Shown: in pieces, positions 28,701 to 40,700 of the stretch
Layout of the letters: each line of letters opens with the position of its first letter
Numbering within the stretch: position 1 is the stretch's first letter
Assembly: GCA_002633005.1 (NCBI GenBank)
Contig: NMRA01000547.1
Coordinates: forward strand, 197,561 to 261,560
Reading direction: 5' to 3'
DNA length: 64,000 bases
Origin: Phoronis australis
Taxonomy: Eukaryota; Phoronida; Phoronidae
Position numbers and translations under genes: made by a program
The notes under the pieces: generated by a model
Told to the model about the DNA's origin: nothing
Database searches by the model: none
The model's input: the letters and a program-made list of their open reading frames with translations, nothing else

Positions 28701-31700
28701 CAAAAAAGTGTACATAAGGTAATAAATCATCAACTGAAATCTTTGCATTTTATAAGAAAAAATACAAGTGAAGAAAACTTATAAAGTGACCATACATTAA
28801 TATGTCTAGTAAAACTTAATTATTTATCTCAGTTGTATCCAAAATCCAATTCAGTGGCATTGGAATGGCAGCATACAGCAAACGTGAGAGCAGATGATCT
28901 TGAGACCTGACATAACCACCTTGAGCCAAACATTTTACTTCATCACTCAACATCAATGCCTTTTTACACACACAAATCTAAACAGAGCCTTAATACTTTA
29001 TCTAGTAATGAAACAACAAATATTATTTTAAGTATGGGCTACTACCTCCTGTAGTCTTGGAGATGTTTGATCAAGTCTTCATCAGACAAGCGTGCACTCT
29101 CTTGGCGGTACATAGCAAACTCCTCATGGGTTGTGTCCACATCTTTGCCCCGGAAGACAGGCCTGAAATGGAACTCAAGGAATGTACTAGTCGACAGGAC
29201 TCTCAACCATTCAAGATACAGAACCCGGACAAACAAATCAATTCATTCCCTCTGAAAACGTTGATGACAAAAAAGCTGAATATGAACCATATTAGCCATC
29301 TCCACATTGTAAGAAAACCTCACGATTCAGAAAGTCTACAGAATACAAACTCACGTAACATACTTCGAAAATTTATTTAATGCATATGTTCAATGAATTT
29401 AATGGCTACACTACAAAAGATCAGATACCAAACACGAGCAACGTCGAGCGTTGAAATGCGCCCACGAATGCACTGAAAATGAGGTGCTTCTAGGGTTGTT
29501 AATTTGTATCCTAAAAATGGCCACTAGATGGCACAAAAACGCATGAAAACGGGAACATGCCAATTCTTTAATACAAAGCTATTTACCTAATTTCAAAAAA
29601 ATCTGTCAAGGAACTTCAGAGAAACAAAGGAAAACATAAAAAAATTAAACTGCCACTAGGGGGCACAGCGTTCATTGGATCTGCATGAAAGTCATGGTCG
29701 TCTGTTGTTAGCTTCATATCATATCTTAGTAAGAACACTTACTAAATTTAATAAACATCCTGCAGAGGATTGAGGAGATACAGTTATGGGCACAAAACAA
29801 AACAAAACAAAACTACCACTAGGAGGCGCCACAGTAGTCGCAGTCGTCATCGTCAACCGTCCTCTTCACATTGAGAACATGTACACCAATTTTCAAAATC
29901 ATCCTTAGAATGGTTTGGGTGATAGAGGGGTTGACCCCAAAAAACAGACTAGATAAGCCCAAATTGCCAATAGGTGGCGCAAAATACCTCGATTCCATCC
30001 AAAAACAGGATAGCGCTATCTCACCAATTGATGCCTAAATTCCAAATCTTAAGAAAATCCGTTGAGGACCTTTGAAGATACAGAAGTAACCGCAAAAAAC
30101 TAAAATTGCCACTAGGGAGCACATGGGTAGTTAGATCCGTCCAAAAGTCATCGTCCTCCATTCTCAACATCACATAAATACACTAGCTACATTCAGATCC
30201 TGCGAAACGGTATAGGAGATACAGCCATGGGCACACAAAAAAATGCCACTAGGAGGTGCCACAGTAGTCGAAGTCATCGGAAAATCATAAGCCATCCCCT
30301 TCATAGTACAAAAGGTGATTATAATTTCCTAGTTCCTCTTTAAAGCGCTTAAATAGACTCCTACACGAGTCTCAGGTTTATGACATGGGCAAAACCTCCT
30401 GGAAATTTCGTCAAAATTTTGACAAAATTTCCAAGAGGTTTTGCCCATGTCGTAAATCTTGAGACGAGAGTAGGATTTTTTCTCACATGAACTTTAAAAA
30501 TGACCTTTTTACCGAAAAACTCGACGTATCTAAATCTTTCAAAGCAACTGTTGTACAATGTAAAGCAGTTCAGTTACTTTTTGTAAATAGTTTTATTTTT
30601 AGCTTAACAGTATTGTAAATTCTATTCAGCTTTCGTAGCAAATAATATTCAAGTTAGAATCTAACAAACAGTCTTTGAATTTGTAATTTTAAAACTTAAC
30701 AAATGTTTATAACAGTCAGCAAGGCTTCCCTGCGATTGAGCACTACATTGAACTTGAGACAGCACAGTCAGACAGTCTCGCCACATTTCTTGAGTTGTGG
30801 CTCATCTCTGAATGAACGTGGATATGGAATTCGCCGCCCAAGATGGGTACGTTTAAGAAGTTGTTTGCATGCCCTTTTGACTGGGAGTACGTACATTTGC
30901 GACACCCGATTTGTCAATCATAACCTTGTCACTTTCTCGGAATTCCGGCATTGCTTGGCTGGCATGCGTTTGGTTGTTTTGGTGTTTTGCAAACGATAAA
31001 ATGTAAGGTGTATGGATTTCTACTTTGCACTACTTTGTGATTTGCCAATGTAATATCAAAAAAAATTATGTACTCCGTGTTATTAACTAGTCGTGTCGCA
31101 ACACATTCCAGGTCATGTGAGAAAATTTCAATATCCAACACGTTAGATATTAAGAAGTCAAGAAAAAGCAAAATTCAAGTCGATGATTTTTATAAAAAAA
31201 AATTCTTTTCGAAATGTTCTTTCCATAAAATGCCGTTGCGACTGCAGACTGCCATGTTATGTTATTCTAACTACGCGTACGAATACGCATGTCCCGCCAT
31301 GTAAGTAGACTTGTTAATGTGTAGTTCTTGTGCCAGTTATCACTCTCTCTGACTATTTATTCTTGTGCTGCCTTTTTCAAATGTCACTCCACAAACGTTT
31401 ATGGTGGAGAAACTTCCAATGTACATACAGTTATTTTCAACGGAATTTTGGTTGGACTTGGGGTGATATTGGCGTAAGTTATTTAATATTATTATTATAG
31501 TGATATTTAAAATGAGGGTGGCCTCTTCAGTGACAGCACTGCTTTCCAAGAGGGCCCTCAACAAGAAAAACAGTAATATAATAAGTAATAAAACAATGAA
31601 ATATACGCAACAAAGATACAGGTTGAGAATTAAGACAATAACTAAATGACGATGAATGGTAAAAATTTAACTAAGACAGATGAAATAAATTAAGAGATGA

Positions 31701-34700
31701 CTCTAGACAGTGAGAGTATTTACGACAACGAAAAAATGACATGATTAAGACAGGCAGGGTATAAAAGGTTACTATGTAAATTACAGCCACTTATTAATAT
31801 TTACTTTGAAGGTAGTAATTGAATTGGACCGTTTAACTTCTGGGCTAAGAGAATTCCATATTATAGCAGCTGCATAGACAAAAGATCTCATGTTTCTTGA
31901 TATAAAGTAGTTTATTTGCATTCATTAGCATTAGTTTTCCCCTGTTCTGTCAGGTAAATTTAACGTTTTGAACGCTTGCTATTAATGTATCCTCTTAGCC
32001 CATCGTTATTTTCTTGGGCGTTGTCCGGAGAATTGAATTGTTATATACATGATACAGCATTTTGTAACTTGTAAATTTGAACATAGTTTTTTGTTATACT
32101 TCAGTTTACCTACTACTTATTCTGCTGACAATAAAACAATAAAGCCCACAGAGCATGGATGGTTCTACAAACCCCTTGGTGCCACGACCTATGACACCCT
32201 CAACCCTCGATCACCTCAATAAGCGACCTACTCAATCTGCAGCAATAGTGATATCAGGTGCGATTTTTACACATTTTACAAGCTTTCACACGGCATATCA
32301 ACTTTCCCACAGAACTTACCGTGAACTCGCGAGTTAATGCCTTGGACACTTAAATTGGGAAAGCCTGAGACAGGGAGATTGGCGATTACCCAAGCAGTGG
32401 GCGCTTAAACTGAATACTGACAAAACTCGGGGGTGGGCGATTATCCAATTAGTGGCCGCTTACGTCCAAATTTTAGCCAAACTGTGCAAGGGCGCAGGTA
32501 TTCATTCGAGCATGGAATTTGTAAGTTTGGTCAATCAGCAGAACCCAACAACCACAAAGTTTCTCATGGTTCAAACAGAAACAGGGTGATTTTGTGAGAC
32601 CATTCCTAAAAACTCAGATGTTTTCAAACATATTAGCACGCTACAAAACTCCAATGGCAGTCCACTTACCGTATCAGCAAGTACTGTTTCCTCGAATAAA
32701 ACATGGACTATTCGTTCGCAGCGAGACCTTAACTTTGCAGTTGCAACAAAAGCGGGTGTGATTAATTACTCAATTCAAATTAGGGTCGACCCGGGATATA
32801 AATCATGCACATGCATACATAAGAGAGGAATAGCATACGTTTTTCAAACAATGTCAAATTCCTTTAAGAAACGTTAAAAGTTTGCACAGAAAGCGTTTTA
32901 TAGAAAGTTTGATCACAATATCCTGAGAAATGTAGGAGCTGAGCACAGAACAGTTCTTTCGCTACATACACAGCTGGACTCATCGACTCATGGACAGATG
33001 GATACTATGCAATTTTCTAACCAAATTTGAATTAAAAAAGGAATACAACGCAATTACTTTGGAAGAACTAATTACACCTGTAAAGAAAGTGATTTATATG
33101 ACTGCAACAGCTTTAAAATATTAGAAAATTATTGTTAACAGCTAAACTACATTCACAAGAAAAATTAATCTCATAAATTACATGCAATAGCATATAATGG
33201 CTATATGCCTACAGTAATCTGAGAAAAGCTGAGTGCCATTGAATAGGAACTACGACTCCACTCACACAGTGCCTACTTACCTTGCAGCCCAGGCAAAGGG
33301 CATTCTGCAGTGTCCAATGTGGGCACAATAAGTTTTCATCTGTTTGTGCACCTTCAGTGCTGCTTTGGGGTCAGGTGTTCGCATATAGGGTTCTGCACTT
33401 GCAGCCACGCCTGCCTGGAGCACCTTCTCCACCCGTGCTACAAGGTAGATCTCAGAGTGGGGATTACTCACTGAGAACAGTGCCTAGAAATGGAAAGCAT
33501 AATATCTATACAACTGTTGAGAAACATAATCTGGGACATGGCAGAGTCTAACATATATTTGTAGAAGGATTCAGAACATACCAAAAAGTTTTAAAATGTT
33601 CTTAAATTGGTGAAAAGTTCCACAACATTGTAACATACCATCAATATTCAGGCATGAGTACCTAGCATTCAGTTACGCAATAACCAATTACAGAATATTC
33701 AGTAGTTGAAGAGGGAGGCAATAATGAGTCAACAACAGAGACAGCAAGTGGTTGCAATAGAGTTACTCATTCAGTCAACAGGTGTGATAGTTCACCACAA
33801 GACGAGGCTTCACAGCACTGGCTAGAGTATTGGAACAAACGCTACATCAGACGCTTTGTCCGAGATCTGTACGTTCCGTCAAGATTTATTAACTCAAATT
33901 CGTCTAAGTCTAGTACCACACAGAAAGCTTTTAGCACCAGTCCGTGACAACCTGTACCCAACCATCCATAGGAAAAACACGACAGTAACGCTACGAACCT
34001 GTCTTTTGTCATTACAGCATGCAAAATTCCGCTAAACTGTAACACGCAACAAGGCATCAGAGTAAAGGTTTGTTTAATTTACTATCAACCTAAAAATTTT
34101 AGAAACAACTGTAAACCCTCAGGCAGAAAGAAAGACAGATGCAACAACATACAACAAAATACTACAATTGCCACTAGGGGACACACACATAATGGGCAGG
34201 TGTTGATTGAAACATATGTGTCCAGACATCAATGCCAACCCTGTAACAAATACTTCTTATTTTATGACAGTCCTTCATACATATGGTAGATATTGAAGCA
34301 CGTGCAAAAAAATAACTGCCACTGGATGGCATAAATGTACTCAACCATGTTCTCGTCAATAGGATGATTATCAAAAATGTTTGGCACTTGGCAACAGTAA
34401 GCTTGGCCTGAAACTTTAAGGGTAGCAGGAAGTCTCTTTGATAAGAACAATTGGCAAACTTCATATATAGCCAGTGAAAGACTGGTAGAAACCAGGGCTC
34501 GACGCTATTCAAATCGCCAGATCGCATTTTGCGACCTAGCCAAAATCCCAGGTCGCATTTTCAAAATCCAGCTCGCATTCATAAATGCCAGGTCGCAAAA
34601 ATTTCCCACCATTTTTACGTTCCAAAATCGATTTTTTAGATCACCGAGAAAATGTTTAGATTATGCTCTTACCTGCAGCGTTAAATACTGACAAGTTTCA

Positions 34701-37700
34701 GATCGCAAAATTGAGTTCGTTCATGCAGGTATGGTATTACTGTTCTTCATGACTGCAATTGAAAGGCCCTCAAGCGCAAGGCAAGTTGCCGACGTGAAAG
34801 TTGAATCAGTGCTCCCTAACTAACACGTGGATTCGAGTAGCTACATTTGCGATGTGAAAAGGGAGAAAATGCCCATTGAAAAAGTATCCGCGATTTTGCT
34901 AGGTCTGACCTTCTACTGGTTGTCATCAAAGTCGTTAAAGATCCAAACTAACTCGGAGTGCAAATTCCCGCCATGTTTTGTTCGCAACCCAAATTTTGCA
35001 ACTTAACCCGATGTTTGAAAAACATCTGACAAAAAAACCTGAAACGATGAACTAACCAAATGACGTATTTGGATGCGCGGGAACAATTCAGTGTAAATTT
35101 CATAACAAAAATGTGATACTTATGCTGTTTACGTACTCAACAATTCGTTTTGTATGAAATGAATAGCCTCGAAATAATTCCCGACTGCGTGCGGGATTCC
35201 ATAGCGTAATTCGAGTTTGCTCCTCAATACCTTCCAAGTACGGGGAAAATAGGTCAGTCACGAAACGACACGCATGTCACTAGTGTTAAGTTTCTTTCGC
35301 AGTTATGAAACAAAGCCGGGATTTGGTTTTTACATATTGAGAAAGATGTTTTTGAAAACTGAATTTGTAGTGTAAAGTGAGAGTGACACACTATATAGGC
35401 TGCGTGTCAATTTTAAATCAAGCGCGGTCGTTTCTCGTGCGCTATGATGGGCGCTAGCCTGAACCGTGGGCGCTTAATGGGAAATTCTCAAAGGTTGAGG
35501 GGGAACGCTTAGTAAATCAGTGACCGCTTATTATAAAACACTTCAAAGGTAGGGAGTAGGCTTGTGCGTGAGCATTGTCGTTAACCTGAGTGTTTGCGTT
35601 AATAAGATATTAAACGACTGCAATGGTAAGAAACGTCATATTACGATTTTGCGAGACAAACTCCATCGAGTATAGGGGTGACTTTCTGAATATCGTTACC
35701 ACCTACATTTCACCCTTTTTAGCCACCCGGAATAATTTTGTTTTTAATTGCCCGCTTCAGCCGGAACAAGATTGTTTCTATTGGAGTCTGAACATTTTAC
35801 GGCGACGGTGGCTCGGGGAGCCAAAACTTGCCGGGGGGGGGGTGTATGAAGAGAAGAATAAAAAATCGTTGACCACAATTTCACATCTAGTACCCGTTTA
35901 GTTACAACAGCTGGCTATGGGCATAGAATATAGGGTTTAGAGAACATCGACCTCGGGAAACATCATCACAGGAAATATCAGTTCTGGATTATATCGGTCC
36001 CAGGGAATATCGTAAAGCATCGGGTCTTTTATAACCGCCGGGAATCTATGAGTTCATTTTCAAATAAACCACTGGCATGTACCCGGGTGCTTAAAGGAGA
36101 ATGCCACCCAATTTAATTAGTCTTTTTTGCCGTCTTAATCGATTTATATCCACATCGCCTCGCATACGGTCGACATTACCTTGCCAAGAGGTGTTGCGTT
36201 AACCTGTGAGGAAGGTGAGAAACGATGCTAGCGACGTCAGTGGTTCATATGCAGAGTGAATGCCGCTATGTTATGGTGCATCGTTCCGGCTTGTCCGACC
36301 TAAGCAGCTGCGAGGAAAGCGGGTATATGTTTTTTTTTTGCTTCCTCGAGAATTCGAAATGCTTAGGAAGTGGCTCATGGTAGTGAAGAATGAAATGTAC
36401 GCTGTAAATAGCAAGTATGAGGCCATGAAACATTTCCATGTCTATGGCCTGCAGACGTCGACAGTGCCTGACGAATGCTGGCTTACCAAATAACTCCATA
36501 TGTTCCGTTCAGTGTCTGAGTTTGTTCACGGCGCCTCTCTAGTATTTCTTCATCACTGTATTCCTGTTTGAATTGATAGCCTGTAAAACTTAACGATCCA
36601 CTTGCGAAGTCGGAACTGATGAGCTCTAGCTCGTCCAAGTCGGCCCGGGGATTGCGAGATGCCATGTTGGCGTTTATTACTTAGCGTTCTGTTTCAAAAT
36701 GAATTATTCTCACCCTAACCAAACTGAAACAAAGTCTGTCTCATTAGATGCAATTTGTAATGCCTTTGGAGTGTTCGTGAGTGCAAATGATTTGAGAAGC
36801 CAGCAATAAATAAATCACTGTGTTACCAGCTTTAGCTGCAATACAACTAATTATGACGGGACACCGAGGCCGTGTGAGCTCATGCTAATTTAGTGTCTGC
36901 TGGCAGAAGCTGTTGTGAAACAACTCAATTTCCATCCCGCAGTCAGGTGTTAGGGGAATCTTTATTTACATTTACCTTCATAACGATTGTCAATGTACAA
37001 CTTCTGCCCTGACCGGCGGTGCAGTGGCCAAAAAGAACCTGAATTCGCGGCCCCCGACGAGTAAGTAGATTTGCAGTTTCGTGGCTAATTCGCCAACATA
37101 ATCACGTGCACATTACTTTGGCTCGCTAGTATAGTACTTTTTTGACTGGAAGTTTAGTTTCCACTGAACTTTGGCTGGTTTATGTTCGTGATGTCTGATC
37201 AGTTTCCGAGCCACTGGCCGGGATAACGAGTCAATCCGGCCGGCCGCGATGGGCCTGATCGGGCTCCGAGCCACTGGCCAGGATAACAAGCGTTTTGTGT
37301 TAAGAACTCAAAAAATCACAAGTCTAAACAACACAGATCTAGGTTCTCCTGTCTGTATCTCACGGAAAATACTTCGAAATTATCTCCAAACAGACCCCAA
37401 ACTCCTGCTACCGGACCTTAAAGACCTGCCGAACTTTGTAGGCTACGGTGTGTCCAAATACAACGACATAAAACAACACGTTTTTATAAGAACTCAGTGT
37501 ATTTTTAAGGATTTTACATCGCAGTTTGATGATTTATTGGTGTTAAACGATGTCTTCAAGCGATAAGCTAACACCAGTAACCCGTGTTGTGAACTGCTGA
37601 ACAGAGTGCGTGTGAAACCGATGACGTCACTGGATAATTTCAACACCTCTGTCTGCCGTCAGGTGTCATGTAACGCAACCGTACGTGTCGTTATGAAGTA

Positions 37701-40700
37701 GAACTACTCGATCTAAATTGATACAAATTAGGTTGTTTTTTGGGTGGCATGCTCCTTTAACAGAGCCAAGCCGGTATACTCTTTCATTTAGGACTGTAGC
37801 TGTTCTCTTTTGATTTGAAGCTTTGAAGTCCCCCCACTTAAATCGCTGGAGCAGGCCTACACTTTACATGCGCACACCCAGCCTAATATATAGGGGGCTC
37901 GAATTCTTCCATATGCGGACCTGTTACTGAAAAAAAATCAACGAGGACTAAAAATGGGGCAACGAGGTTCAAGCTTGCCAATCGTGCATCCGCGCCGAAT
38001 TCCTGTGGACTTTGTGGATTTTTGTCTCGTTTACTTAAGGGACTTTTTGTTTCACTGAGGCGAACTTTTTTGCCCAATTCGCCAAATGGGGGGCCCGTTG
38101 GAGCATTATTCACGCTGGCAGCAATGTGTGAAAATCAAATCATATTTCGCGCACGTAGCCCCAGAAACAAGTAATGCGGTTAGATAATTTCTTGGTAACT
38201 GAAAGTAAAGACGTGGCCGTCGTTTGGCGATTAATAGGCTTGTCATTCGGAGGTGCGCCGTCTGACGGGCAAAATCCTGGCTAATACTCTGCCCTGGCCC
38301 CCCCTAAATAAAAATCCTGGATCCGCCCCCGACTTTGGCTGTCATAGGCAATAAAAAACGAGACGCACATCTCTAAGTCACGATTTTCTGCCGGGACCGA
38401 TTGCGCGCTAACAACGGGACTGATCAGTGCCGCTGTGCCAGCAATATCAGGGATGTTGTCGTGGATATTTGGTACATGTAATGACATCTTGCGCAAAAAA
38501 TAAAACATATTTGTCCACCACAAAGTTTGATAAGTTGATCGCTTAAGAATTAGTGGAAACACTGCCGTGTTGTGACATTTTATCACGTGTTATGCAGTGG
38601 CCCGAAACTTTCTGGCTCGAATCCGGAAACTTGCAAAAGTTGCTTAAAGTGTTAGCAAATGAAACGCGTTAAAGATCGATTCTGCATATCCCATGTTCAC
38701 GCGACTTGCTGACATGTACAAGTCATCGGGAGGGCTGTTCTAGGTTGGCGTTCTTTTGAACTTTGATTTGGCAACAACCAAATAACGGTCGGATTAACAA
38801 GAGTTGCTTTATATTTGCTAGGCGTGCGTTCAGTAGACGCTAGGACCTATGCTAGGACCTAGCTAAAACCTAGTCAAAGTCACGTGTTCTCATTTAAAAT
38901 GCACGGCAATATCTCACGTAATCTCGTGAAGTCTTGCTTTTTAGCGAGGTCCTAGCATTACTGAACGGGAGGCAGGTTTCTTCCGAGAAGTGTAAAAACT
39001 CAGCTCGCATACGTTGGAAATTACAGGTAGCATTTAGCGACTTGATACGAGCTGACAAAAATCTCAGCTTGCATTTCCAAATTTCAGGTCACAAATGCGA
39101 CCTGCAGCTCGTTATGTCGAGCCCTGGAAACAGATGCACTACTCATCACAACAGCAATCGTATCTGTCCCAAAGTCATCCATTGTCCATCGTTAGCTTCA
39201 TAGAAATATACATGAAAATTTGTCGAAGATCTACAACAGTGATAAAGCAGCGGATGTCAAATGCCCCCAGATGATGGCAATATGCAACTACATGGGCGCA
39301 TAATGATACAACCACAACCTCACTCAGTATGTGTGTATGTGTGCGGGCATGCGTGTGCACATGTTTTGTATACGTTTCTATTATCAATACTTAGAAAGAC
39401 TCACTGCTTTGGGGAACATGAGCCAGTCCTCTTTTAGTCCCTTCAGAATTGGCCCAGTTGAAGACTTCCCATCAACAGAGTTCAACATATCATGAGCACG
39501 TAGCAGGTCAACCGGTATCATTCCTCGCACCTCTGCTTCATTGGGGTCATAGTGAAAATCTTCTGATATTTTCTGACCCAGTTTGGCATCATAAAGGGCA
39601 AGGCGGACAAAGAAAGGTTCTGGCTGAAAACAAAATAGTTAACAATCAGCCATCAATCAGATTTTAGACAGCAGGTTGATCACTGACCAAGAAATATTCA
39701 AATTTTAAGGGGATTCGGCACTTGCTTGAAACACTTTCTAGACATTTAAAGACTAACACTAACACTGGTTGAAAATGGCCAAAAGACAGAAATGTTACTA
39801 CATGTACTCTGTGTATGAAGTTGACAAGATAATGAATGAAGACCAAAGTATATTATATACGGTGATATCTCACCAATTTAGGATGCAATATGTCAGACAA
39901 GTGAAATTTTATTTTCTCATATTTTCCATGAAATATATGTAGCACCAAGTTAACAATTTTCAGTGTTCAACTTCTGTACCATAGCCATCATCTAATTATG
40001 TTTTGAGAAAACTGTGCTCATTTAGAACAATGTTCAACAATGTTAGAAGCACTCGAAAAATGAAAAAAATGGTGATTTTAATCATTATTTTTGTCTGAAA
40101 TTGCGGAGATTTTACTGCAGGCAATGGGATCGGAAAAAGCCAGATAGTATAAGTTAGCTCTATAATTGAAACACAGAGTATGCAACTTTTTTTAAAAAAC
40201 TGGTTAATGAATTAATAACAATTTATGCCAATAACTGAACTATAATGACCACAAATGGCAGCTCAGAAAATGATTATGCAATCATCTGTCCTTAGTAGTG
40301 TAGTGATTTCATGGCAGGAAAACAAGATGACAATACATTAGCAAGCTTCTCTGTTTTTCCATCTTCTGACACACTGGTTTGTAACTTCATAGTTAGCTTT
40401 CCACAATGCACAATAAGCCGAACACCAGAACGCTGCTTCAAGTGGAAATCATCTGCACTACTCTGGCAACTGTCTTTTGTCTGGGGAGTTCTCTACAAAA
40501 CAGAAAAGATAATGTTTGGGCTGAAATAAAAGACAGAATATGTACTTGGCTTTGCTGTGACTTTAAGGGTATGTCATTTTCTTTTTTGAAATGTGTCACG
40601 AACAAGCATGCCTAGTATTTTTTTACTCGAAATTGAACTCGAAATAATTTAAGATTTTTGTCTACTTTGGAATGAATGTAAGATAAGGGTCTGGTATTCT

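Larger units (their letters stand above)
36091..37760 (+). mobile_element. Kolobok-like element, 1,662 bp, TTAA target duplication, nested
   Basis: TTAA at 36,091-36,094 and 37,757-37,760 flank the inverted ends AGGAGAATGCCACCCAA and TTGGGTGGCATGCTCCT. A plus-strand THAP-type finger remnant lies just inside the left end. Known: Kolobok transposons use TTAA targets and encode THAP-domain transposases. The element is too short and too broken to be active. It also holds a local duplication (CCGAGCCACTGGCC...GGATAAC twice, 37,207-37,285) and a 105-codon plus frame at 37,249-37,566 of unknown nature. Confidence 0.75.
34488..39131. mobile_element. hAT-like DNA transposon, 4,634 bp, with TSD GAAAC
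   Basis: Element 34,493-39,126 is bounded by CAGGGCTCGAC and its inverse GTCGAGCCCTG. It is flanked on both sides by GAAAC (34,488-34,492 and 39,127-39,131). Inside both ends are repeated GGTCGCATTT / GCGACCT-type subterminal motifs. CAGGGCTCGA termini with GGTCGC subterminal repeats are typical of hAT elements; 5-bp target duplications occur in some hAT groups. No intact transposase frame was found, so it looks non-autonomous or decayed. It carries a nested Kolobok-like element. No strand can be assigned. Confidence 0.8.

Noticed and set aside
30703-30999. 98-codon plus-strand frame
   Set aside because: No recognisable domain, no splice-linked neighbours, and it lies in intron sequence antisense to the host gene.
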